Shown in pieces: positions 7,692 to 15,011 of a stretch of DNA of 32,862 nucleotides. The notes under the pieces are model-generated. The model saw only the letters and a list, made by a program, of their open reading frames with translations, was not told where the DNA came from and searched no databases. This stretch comes from Acidobacteriota bacterium. Lineage in GTDB: Bacteria > Acidobacteriota > Vicinamibacteria > Vicinamibacterales > UBA823. The stretch covers positions 51,942 to 84,803 of the forward strand of contig PCAU01000001.1 in the NCBI GenBank assembly GCA_002730735.1. Reading direction: 5' to 3'. Each line of letters begins with the position of its first letter. Position 1 is the first letter of the stretch. The position numbers and the translations under genes are program-made.

Positions 7692-8657
7692 ATGAAAATA
7701 CTGTTCGTCTTGACGACCGTGTGCGCCACTCTCACCTTCGGTTCGCCGGTGTTTGCGCAGTCGGAGCCCCACCCACTCCCAGGAATCAGTTTGAGTCTCA
7801 ACGAGATTAGGGCGCAGATGTTTCACGTCAGTGCCGGGCGACGCCTAAGACCCAAATCGTGGCCGGGAAACAATCGGGTTGCCGTTGCACTGAGCTTTGA
7901 CGTCGACAATGCCTCAGCAACCCTCTCGCGGGGCAATCTCAATTCTGAGGTCATCTCCCGCGGCGAATACGGCGCGGTAGACGGTCTGCCACGCCTCTTG
8001 CGCATGCTGGAGCGACAGAGCGTCCCGGCCTCTTTCTTCATTCCTGCGGTTAGCCACCTTTTACATCCGCAGATGGTCGAGAGTATCTTGAGCTATGACA
8101 TCCATGAGATTGGGGTCCACGGCTGGATCCATGAACTCCTACCGTTGCTGGACGACCGAGGGGAAGAGCAACGCCTACTCGACCAGGCGATCGATACACT
8201 CACAACAGCAATTGGTAAACGGCCGGTTGGATATCGTGCACCCTCATGGCAGTTCAGCAACTACACAGTGGAGCAGATCAAGGACGCTGGCTTCCTCTAC
8301 GACAGCTCGCTTATGGCGAGTGACGATGCGTACGAGATCCTGATTGATGGTGAGCCGAGCGGCGTGGTGGAACTGCCAATTGAGCGGATTCTTGACGACT
8401 TCCCGTATTTTGGGGGTAACACAAACGGCTCCTTACCGGTACCAGAACTAATGATTAAGGTGTTTCGGAGCGAGTTTGACGTAGCCTGGGAGGAAGGAGG
8501 ATTGTTCGTCCTCACGATGCATCCGCACATCATGGGCCACCGTTCCCGCGTGGCTGCCCTAGAAGGGTTGATCCGCCATATGAAAATCAAGGGTGGTGTC
8601 TGGTTTGCCACGCACGAACAGGTTGCCCGGTATGTGAAGGAGGCTGGTGACCAGTGA
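7692..8657 (+). CDS. Exported polysaccharide-deacetylase-family (NodB-fold) protein
   Basis: This 321-residue protein has an N-terminal signal peptide (MKILFVLTTV... SPVFAQ, cleavage near residue 22). The NodB fold follows, with its metal and catalytic motifs: SFDVD (Asp70, Asp72) in place of the usual TFDDG, HGWIHE (His143 and His147, the HxxxH metal pair), GYRAPSW (the Arg motif) and TMHPHIMG (late His). The family removes acetyl groups from chitin-, xylan- or peptidoglycan-like polymers; the SFDVD/HGWIHE branch also includes allantoinase-like amidases. AGGAG (7681-7685) sits six bases before the ATG. It is the third gene behind the LigJ-like hydratase and the transporter, an unusual partner for an extracytoplasmic deacetylase, so the substrate may be a small acetylated or cyclic amide rather than a polysaccharide. 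Confidence 0.85.
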   Translation: MKILFVLTTVCATLTFGSPVFAQSEPHPLPGISLSLNEIRAQMFHVSAGRRLRPKSWPGNNRVAVALSFDVDNASATLSRGNLNSEVISRGEYGAVDGLPRLLRMLERQSVPASFFIPAVSHLLHPQMVESILSYDIHEIGVHGWIHELLPLLDDRGEEQRLLDQAIDTLTTAIGKRPVGYRAPSWQFSNYTVEQIKDAGFLYDSSLMASDDAYEILIDGEPSGVVELPIERILDDFPYFGGNTNGSLPVPELMIKVFRSEFDVAWEEGGLFVLTMHPHIMGHRSRVAALEGLIRHMKIKGGVWFATHEQVARYVKEAGDQ

Positions 8658-8763
8658 ATGGCCCCTGTGAACGATATTCAGCATTGCACAGAGCACGAGG
8701 TACTTCGGGACTGCCAGTGGCCAACCTGAGTACAAACATGCTCCTTCCGGCCACTTTCGAACT

Positions 8764-11097
8764 GTGACCTCGGTTTTACTACGATTGATGCACAGTATTA
8801 ATTCGCCACTCGTTGTGATGCTTCACCTCGGCTTGGCCTTCTCAAGCGTGGTGTATGCCGCGGCCCAGACTGTGCCTGTCCCTACTGATTCCCGACAGGA
8901 TAACCTCACGGTTAACATCGATGGCCCACCGCCGCCGATCCCGCCAGCCATGGTCGCGCGTGATGAACTGGGGCGTGTGACACTTCGCGCGGTGCGGCTC
9001 GACGAATCACTCCGTATCGACGGGCGGCTCGACGATGGCATATACGCTGCCGTGCCGAGCATTGGCGGCTTCGTTCAGCAAGAACCAAGCGAAGGCGAGC
9101 CGCCGACCCAAGACACTGAAATCTGGGTGTTTTTTGACGATACAACGTTCTATTTTTCCGTCCGCTGCTGGGATTCCGAACCGGAACGAATCGTGGCAAA
9201 GGAAATGCGTCGAGGTAATTTGGGGATCGCTAGAGATGACACGATTACGCTGACACTCGACACTTTCTATGACCGGCGCAATGGGTATTACTTTGAGACC
9301 AACGTACTCGGAGGCGTGTACGATGCACTTGTAACTGACGAACGCTCTGAGAATGCGGATTGGGACACGGCCTGGGAGACGCGGTCTGCTTTTTTCGATG
9401 GCGGTTGGAGCCTTGAAATGGCTATCCCGTTCAAATCGCTCCGCTACCCGGGGGACGGTCCGCAGGTCTGGGGCATCAATGTCCGGCGAAAGCTCATTCG
9501 CTACGAGGAAATCTCATTACTAAGTCCAATCCCGGCATCGTACGGACGTGTTGGCATCTGGAAATTTTCGTCATCCGCTACGCTCGTCGGGCTTGAGACA
9601 CCGGCGTCCTCGACCAATCTCGAACTGAAGCCTTACGGTATCTCTACGGTCATGACCGACCATGCCGCAACGCCGTCGTTCACCAATACTTTGGAAGGCG
9701 ACGCTGGTATAGATGTCAAGTACGGCCTAACGAAAGGATTGACCGCCGACCTCACCTACAACACCGACTTCGCTCAGGTAGAAGTAGATGAGATGCAGGT
9801 GAACCTGACACGGTTCGGATTATTCTTTCCAGAAAAGCGTTCGTTCTTTCTTGAAGGTCGAGACATTTTTTATTTTGGGGGAGCAGGACCGAGATTCTCT
9901 AGCCTGCCATCGGGCGACGCACCACTCCTGTTCTTTAGCCGAAGAATCGGCCTGGACGAAGGTCAGCCAATTCCCATTCTCGGCGGCGGGCGAGTGACGG
10001 GCCGGGCCGGGCCTTATGCGGTTGGACTCTTAAACATCCAGACTGATGATGGTCCCACGAACACCGTTAAGCCAACGAACTTCTCTGTCGTCCGACTGAA
10101 ACGAGACATTCTAGATCGCAGCACAGTTGGCGTGATCGCTACCCACCGCTCAAAGGCACTTGACGGGCCCGGGTCGAACTCGGTCTACGGTCTCGATACC
10201 CGACTTGCGTTCTTTTCGAACTTCTTCATTGACGCCTACTACGCTCAGACACAGACCAAGGGGCGAACTGGCGACGACTCCAGCTATCGCACAAGAATGG
10301 AAAACAACGGTGACCGATACGGATTCGTCGTTGAGCATCTCAAGGTAGGGAAAGATTTTAATCCTGAGGTTGGATTCATGCGCCGAGAGGATTTCCGGCG
10401 TAGCTTCGGTGAGATTCGCTTCAGCCCGAGACACATCTCAAGCAATGTGGTGCGGAAATACACTCTCCAGGCGAGCCTTGAATACACCACTTCCGCCTCA
10501 ACCGGCGCGCTCGAGACCCGTGAGGCGATCGCCAGATTCGATCTTCAGTTTGAAAACGGCGAACGGTGGCGTAACCATTACTCACGTCAGTATGAGTTCC
10601 TGACTGAGCCGTTTACGATCGCGAGCGGGGTCGTGATCCCCGTGGGCGGCTATGACTTTGAGACGGTGCAGTCGCGGTACACAATCGGTCAGCAACGACT
10701 AATCTCCGGTAGCGTAGGGTTTCAGGCCGGCACGTTCTATGGTGGTAAACGCTCGGAAGTCAGCTTCAATGGACGCATGAAGTTGGGAACGAAGTTTGGA
10801 ATCGAGCCGAGCTTGGCTGTGAATTTCATCGACCTGCCGCAAGGTCAATTCGAGACAAAGATTGGACGACTACGTGCGGTTGTTACGATGACGCCCCGAA
10901 TGTTCGTTGAAGCACTAACGCAGTACAGCTCGAATGGAGATTCCGTGGGCACGAACGTGCGCTACCGATGGGAGTATCAGCCTGGAAGCGATCTCTTCGT
11001 TGTCTACACCGAAACCCGTGACACGCTAGTGGGTGGGTTTCCCGGCCTTGTCAATCGAGGCTTCGCGGTTAAGATCACTCGGCAGGTCCGGTTTTAG
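8764..11097 (+). CDS. DUF5916 outer-membrane beta-barrel protein with CBM9-like domain
   Basis: The protein is 777 residues long from the GTG at 8764. ATG codons at 8788 and 8818 are also possible starts, and none has a good ribosome site. A hydrophobic signal segment lies near residues 16-34, then a Pro-rich linker (GPPPPIPPAM). A CBM9-like beta-sandwich covers roughly residues 75-265 (LRIDGRLDDGIYAAVPSI, WVFFDDTTFYFSVRC). The rest is an alternating-pattern barrel (FFPEKRSFFLEGRDIFYFGG) ending in the aromatic RQVRF, as expected for outer-membrane insertion. Proteins of this DUF5916 type are common in Bacteroidota, Acidobacteriota and Gemmatimonadota; their function is not established, though they are often found beside peptidases and sugar-active enzymes. 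It sits 106 bases after the deacetylase and probably has its own promoter. Confidence 0.85.
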   Translation: MTSVLLRLMHSINSPLVVMLHLGLAFSSVVYAAAQTVPVPTDSRQDNLTVNIDGPPPPIPPAMVARDELGRVTLRAVRLDESLRIDGRLDDGIYAAVPSIGGFVQQEPSEGEPPTQDTEIWVFFDDTTFYFSVRCWDSEPERIVAKEMRRGNLGIARDDTITLTLDTFYDRRNGYYFETNVLGGVYDALVTDERSENADWDTAWETRSAFFDGGWSLEMAIPFKSLRYPGDGPQVWGINVRRKLIRYEEISLLSPIPASYGRVGIWKFSSSATLVGLETPASSTNLELKPYGISTVMTDHAATPSFTNTLEGDAGIDVKYGLTKGLTADLTYNTDFAQVEVDEMQVNLTRFGLFFPEKRSFFLEGRDIFYFGGAGPRFSSLPSGDAPLLFFSRRIGLDEGQPIPILGGGRVTGRAGPYAVGLLNIQTDDGPTNTVKPTNFSVVRLKRDILDRSTVGVIATHRSKALDGPGSNSVYGLDTRLAFFSNFFIDAYYAQTQTKGRTGDDSSYRTRMENNGDRYGFVVEHLKVGKDFNPEVGFMRREDFRRSFGEIRFSPRHISSNVVRKYTLQASLEYTTSASTGALETREAIARFDLQFENGERWRNHYSRQYEFLTEPFTIASGVVIPVGGYDFETVQSRYTIGQQRLISGSVGFQAGTFYGGKRSEVSFNGRMKLGTKFGIEPSLAVNFIDLPQGQFETKIGRLRAVVTMTPRMFVEALTQYSSNGDSVGTNVRYRWEYQPGSDLFVVYTETRDTLVGGFPGLVNRGFAVKITRQVRF

Positions 11098-11189
11098 CCA
11101 GTCCTCGCCACGTGCAGTAAATCCAGTTACACAGGCGGTTAGGTAGAAGCGCGAGGGAATTATTCGTTTAGACAGTGACCCAGCTTGTC

Positions 11190-11726
11190 TTACCCCGCCC
11201 GGCCGGCCAGAGCTGCCGCGCGAGCGACCCGTCTTATTCGACTCGAATTGATTGCTGTCTCGTTGCGCTCACGTCGCGCCACCATTTGCGCTTGCCGACG
11301 TCTTTGCTCCAGCGCGCGATACTTCGGCGTGAGCGGCTTGCGCGGCCGCTGATGTAGATTGTCGAGTAGGTCGTCTGAAAGTCCATCCAAAACGACCCGT
11401 TTTTGCCTACGCTGTGCTATCCGTTTTCGCTGCATTTGAGTGTGATAGCAGCGGAAGCAGAGACTGCGATACAAGTCCGCTCCGTTCCCACTCTGGTTTT
11501 GGACCATCACCGCGAAGTCCTGGCAGATTACACAAACCGGCCTACACCCAAGGGGCGTAGCCGCGACCCCAAGGGGCTCGTGGGGCTTAAGGTTCAAGCC
11601 GGCCGAATACGGCATCTCCAGCTGGTGTGTTGCCGGACTGACTGGCTGTCGCGTCCCCAAATCGACCGTGCACTCACCGGCAACACTTTGAAAAACAGCA
11701 GCTCCAAGTTGGTTCTTAATCCTCAT
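11190..11726 (-). CDS. Unrecognised small basic protein with a CxxC...CxxC zinc-binding-type motif
   Basis: This is a 178-residue protein I do not recognise. ATG 11726 is chosen because GAGGGGG lies six bases upstream; the frame is open further to 11816, but that would overlap the htpG promoter region. Cys65-x2-Cys68 (CVIC) and Cys90-x2-Cys93 (CFRC) form a four-Cys set 21 residues apart, like a zinc ribbon. The whole C-terminal half is very rich in Arg, Lys and Gln (QRKRIAQRRQKR, RALEQRRRQAQMVARRER), probably helical and nucleic-acid or ribosome binding. No membrane segment is seen. It is divergent from htpG. That it is coding rests on the paired CxxC motif and the ribosome site. It could alternatively be a chance frame. 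Confidence 0.55.
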   Translation of the reverse strand: MRIKNQLGAAVFQSVAGECTVDLGTRQPVSPATHQLEMPYSAGLNLKPHEPLGVAATPLGCRPVCVICQDFAVMVQNQSGNGADLYRSLCFRCYHTQMQRKRIAQRRQKRVVLDGLSDDLLDNLHQRPRKPLTPKYRALEQRRRQAQMVARRERNETAINSSRIRRVARAAALAGRAG

Positions 11727-11787
11727 CACTTTCCCCCTCTTAGTTAACCTGACTATAGCCAGAGGGTGTGACAGGGTAGGTCGCGCC

Positions 11788-11817
11788 TTTTCTTCGCCCA
11801 CAACAAGTGAGTACAAT
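11788..11817 (+). promoter_or_regulatory. Possible promoter of htpG
   Basis: TACAAT (11812-11817) matches five of six bases of the -10 consensus, and a T-rich TTTTCT (11788-11793) lies 18 bases upstream as a poor -35. The transcript would start about 40 bases before the htpG ATG, and its leader holds a small GGCC/GGCC hairpin. No CIRCE element (TTAGCACTC-N9-GAGTGCTAA) was seen. Weak evidence. Confidence 0.3.
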
Positions 11818-11863
11818 CTAGGAATCTTCAGGCCGATGGCGGCCTGTCCGGAGGACGGAACTC

Positions 11864-13780
11864 ATGACTGGGTCGGTGGAAACTTTCCAATTCCAAGCTG
11901 AAACCAAGCAGTTGCTCGATATTGTGATCCACTCGCTTTACTCCCAAAAGGAAATCTTTTTGAGGGAGTTGATATCAAACGCTTCGGACGCCCTGGACCG
12001 GGTCCGGCTCGAGGCCCTGACAAATCATGACCTCCTGGCCGCTAACGAGACCCTCGAAATCCGCTTAGCAACCGATTCGAACGCCCGGACCCTCAGTATC
12101 GAAGACAACGGGATTGGGATGACCCGAGCCGAGGTCGCTGAGAACATCGGGACAATCGCGAAGTCCGGAACTCGTGAGCTCGTCGAACGGCTTCAATCGG
12201 CTCAATCGGGTGATGCAGCACAACTCATCGGCCAATTCGGTGTTGGCTTTTATTCAGTCTTTATGGTGGCTGACCGTATCACGCTAATCACACGCCGGGC
12301 CGGTGAGGAAGCAGCGACGCGGTGGTCGTCAAGTGGCGATGGCACATATGAACTCGCTGACGATAACCGCTTCTCGCGCGGCACAACGGTCACCCTCCAC
12401 CTGAAGCCAGTGGATGCCGAGCACGGCATCAGCGATTTTACGGACCCCTTAGTCCTTCAGGGCCTAGTGAAGCGGTACTCCGACTTTGTTAGTTATCCCA
12501 TTAAGGCAACGGTCCCTGAGCCCGGCGCGGATGCCAGCGCCGCACCCGAGGAGCGCACCATTAATTCAATGCAGCCGATCTGGACAAGGCCGGCAAGCGA
12601 GGTGAAGGACGAAGAGTTCACGGAGTTCTATCGCCATGTCGCGCGCGATTGGGGTGAACCGCTAGATCGCCTGTCACTCCGGGCCGAGGGACGTCTTGAA
12701 TATCAGGCGTTACTTTTTTTCCCGAGGCATGCACCGTTCGATTTGTATTTCCGGGACCAACAGTTCGGTCTCCAGCTCTACGTGCGCAGAGTGCTGATCA
12801 TGGACCGCTGCCAGAACTTACTGCCTCCCTATCTCCGCTTCGTCAAGGGCATAGTCGATTCCGCCGATCTACCACTCAACGTATCACGTGAAATGATTCA
12901 GCAAGATCGACACATCAGCCAGATGCAAAATTGGCTTAGCCGAAAGGTTTTGGAACATCTACAACAGATGCTCGATTCTGATCGCGACAAATTTATGACT
13001 TTGTGGGGAGAGTTCGGTGCAGTTTTGAAAGAAGGCGTGGCTGGAGATGGAGACGTTAAGGATCGTTTGCTGCCACTGCTACTGTTCCAGTCATCGAACG
13101 ACCCGGTTGCTCTAACTGCACTTGATGAATATGTCACCCGAATGAAACCGGAGCAAACAGAAATCTATTACTTGACCGGCGAATCGCGAGCAGTTGTTGA
13201 ACACTCGCCGCATCTTGAAGCGTTCCAGGCTAAGGCCTACGAGGTGCTTTATTTGGTAGACCCAGTAGATGAGTTGGTCGCCGAACGTGTTCAAGACTTT
13301 AGCGGGAAACCGGTTAAATCGATCGGGAAGGGCACGGTGGAATTGGGCAGCGAGGACGATCGGAAGCAGGCTGAAGCAAACCTGAGTGAACAGCGAAAGC
13401 GGTTCGCTAGCCTTCTAGAATTTCTGCAGACAACCCTGGACGATGCGGTTAAGGAAGTACGGCTGTCCACCCGGCTAATAGCTTCACCGGTTTGTCTTGT
13501 TGGCGCTGATGATGACATCAGCCCCACGCTCGAACGGATGCTTCGGCGGAGTCAGGGCTCTGGCGCAGGTGCACAACAGAAAAGAATTCTTGAGCTTAAT
13601 CCGAAACATGCAATCACCTCTAAGCTGCAGGAACGATTCGAAGCCGACCAGAGCGACCCGCTACTTGTGGACTACGCGCATTTATTGCTCGGTTATGCGT
13701 TGCTAGCCGAAGGTTCTGACCTCCCTGATCCATCGCGGTTTAACAAGAGTATCGGGGACCTGATGGTGAACGGCCTGTGA
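11864..13780 (+). CDS. htpG: Molecular chaperone HtpG (bacterial Hsp90)
   Basis: This 638-residue protein has the full length and domain order of HtpG, an ATP-driven homodimeric chaperone of the cytoplasm. The N-terminal GHKL ATPase shows LISNASDALDRVR (ATP-Mg Asn), DNGIGM, GTIAKSGT and GQFGVGFYSVFMVAD. The middle domain shows LLPPYLRFVKGIVDSADLPL followed by NVSREMIQQ, with the catalytic-loop Arg. The C-terminal dimerisation domain runs from about residue 510 and, as in bacteria generally, has no MEEVD tail. GGAGGA (11850-11855) precedes the ATG by eight bases. The gene appears monocistronic: about 120 bases follow before a regulator gene, with no clear terminator. Nothing suggests damage. 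Confidence 0.97.
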   Translation: MTGSVETFQFQAETKQLLDIVIHSLYSQKEIFLRELISNASDALDRVRLEALTNHDLLAANETLEIRLATDSNARTLSIEDNGIGMTRAEVAENIGTIAKSGTRELVERLQSAQSGDAAQLIGQFGVGFYSVFMVADRITLITRRAGEEAATRWSSSGDGTYELADDNRFSRGTTVTLHLKPVDAEHGISDFTDPLVLQGLVKRYSDFVSYPIKATVPEPGADASAAPEERTINSMQPIWTRPASEVKDEEFTEFYRHVARDWGEPLDRLSLRAEGRLEYQALLFFPRHAPFDLYFRDQQFGLQLYVRRVLIMDRCQNLLPPYLRFVKGIVDSADLPLNVSREMIQQDRHISQMQNWLSRKVLEHLQQMLDSDRDKFMTLWGEFGAVLKEGVAGDGDVKDRLLPLLLFQSSNDPVALTALDEYVTRMKPEQTEIYYLTGESRAVVEHSPHLEAFQAKAYEVLYLVDPVDELVAERVQDFSGKPVKSIGKGTVELGSEDDRKQAEANLSEQRKRFASLLEFLQTTLDDAVKEVRLSTRLIASPVCLVGADDDISPTLERMLRRSQGSGAGAQQKRILELNPKHAITSKLQERFEADQSDPLLVDYAHLLLGYALLAEGSDLPDPSRFNKSIGDLMVNGL

Positions 13781-13903
13781 TCGCTGGCCCTAGTCGCTGC
13801 GCTTTGGGCTCTACACCAGAACAAGGCCTGAAATTGTTTTTGCTGAGGTGGCACCACGCAGGGTGGGCACTAGTGACGTGACGGATTATTAAGGCTCTGA
13901 ATC

Positions 13904-14893
13904 ATGCCGCGAAGCAACGAAGTCATCCGGCAATGGAACATCCTGCGGGAACTCGAAGCGTCACGTCGCGGGACTATCGCCAGCCTCGCGCGGAAGATGC
14001 AGGTGTCGACAAGAACCATCCGGCGTGATCTCATAGCCCTACAGACAGCCGGTTTTCCAATCTACGACGAAGTCATCGACAGGCTACGTTTTTGGAAACT
14101 CGACACGAAGCCCTTCAGGGACCTGTTCCCCGGCTTCAGCCTACCCGAGCTCTACGCGCTTTATTTCAGCCGGACTTTGCTCAAGTGCCTCGCCGGTGCA
14201 CCGTTCCAGAAAGACCTCACCACCGCCTTCGCTAAGCTTGAAAAGGTCCTCACGCCGGGCCTGCAGAAGCTCTTCGACCAGCTGCCTACCGTGCTTCAAG
14301 CAAGAACTGGACGACGCCGTGGTGGCAGCAAGATTGATAAAACGATTCCTGGGCTGATCACCGCCACGCTGGAGCGACGCCAGGTGACGATGCGTTACCA
14401 CTCATTGTCAAGCAGGCGGACAAAGAACTACCTGGTTGAGCCCTACCGACTCCTGCACTTCCAGGGCGGATTCTATCTATTCGCCTACGTGTCGGAGTAC
14501 AACGAAATGCGCACCTTCGCGGTCGAGCGGGTCCAACACTTGTCGCTCCTTGAGACGACATTCGAGCCGTCGCAGGAGCTGTCTTCTGAGCCTTTTGCGC
14601 ACTCCCTCGGTATGATGCAAGGACCCCCGCAACACGTCGAAGTCAAGTTTACGGCGAAGAGGGCCCCTTACGTGCGCGAGGTCGAATGGCACACATCGCA
14701 GCAGGTGGTAGACGAACCCGACGGCTCGCTTCGGCTATCGCTCGAGGTCTGCATCGACCAACCGCTTCGAAGCTGGGTCCTTAGCTTTGGCGCGAGCGCC
14801 CTCGTCCTCGCACCACCGGACTTGGCAGCTGAAATCGCGGCGGAGCTCACGCGGGCTCGTGCGGGATACAAAGCGAGTTCTTCCAAGCGTTGA
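13904..14893 (+). CDS. WYL-domain transcriptional regulator with N-terminal HTH
   Basis: This 329-residue protein opens with a winged helix-turn-helix of the HTH_11/DeoR type (TIASLARKMQVSTRTIRRDLIAL, residues about 24-46). It continues with a central helical linker and a WYL domain from about residue 150 (ITATLERRQVTMRYHS, then EPYRLLHFQGGFYLFAYV, then RTFAVERVQHLSLL). The WYL triad itself reads FYL here. A C-terminal WCX-like segment ends the protein (FGASALVLAPPDLAAEI). Such regulators sense a ligand, often a nucleic acid or nucleotide, and repress or activate nearby or DNA-damage genes. It stands alone between htpG and an M14 peptidase, so no target is obvious. The start ATG lacks a strong ribosome site. 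Confidence 0.85.
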   Translation: MPRSNEVIRQWNILRELEASRRGTIASLARKMQVSTRTIRRDLIALQTAGFPIYDEVIDRLRFWKLDTKPFRDLFPGFSLPELYALYFSRTLLKCLAGAPFQKDLTTAFAKLEKVLTPGLQKLFDQLPTVLQARTGRRRGGSKIDKTIPGLITATLERRQVTMRYHSLSSRRTKNYLVEPYRLLHFQGGFYLFAYVSEYNEMRTFAVERVQHLSLLETTFEPSQELSSEPFAHSLGMMQGPPQHVEVKFTAKRAPYVREVEWHTSQQVVDEPDGSLRLSLEVCIDQPLRSWVLSFGASALVLAPPDLAAEIAAELTRARAGYKASSSKR

Positions 14894-15011
14894 GAAACCT
14901 GGGGTCCAGGGCGGAAACAGGAGCCCCAAGAACAATTAGGAAAACGACGTTGCGCTCTCCCCACCAATCCCGATAGCCTGAGCGGAGAGGATACGCCTAA
15001 CTGGAGGATTC

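Noticed and set aside
11727-11863. Search for a CIRCE (HrcA) element upstream of htpG
   Set aside because: No TTAGCACTC-type inverted repeat is present.
13868-13875. CACTAGTG palindrome ahead of the WYL regulator
   Set aside because: An isolated 8-base palindrome is expected by chance at this scale, and no second copy was seen nearby.
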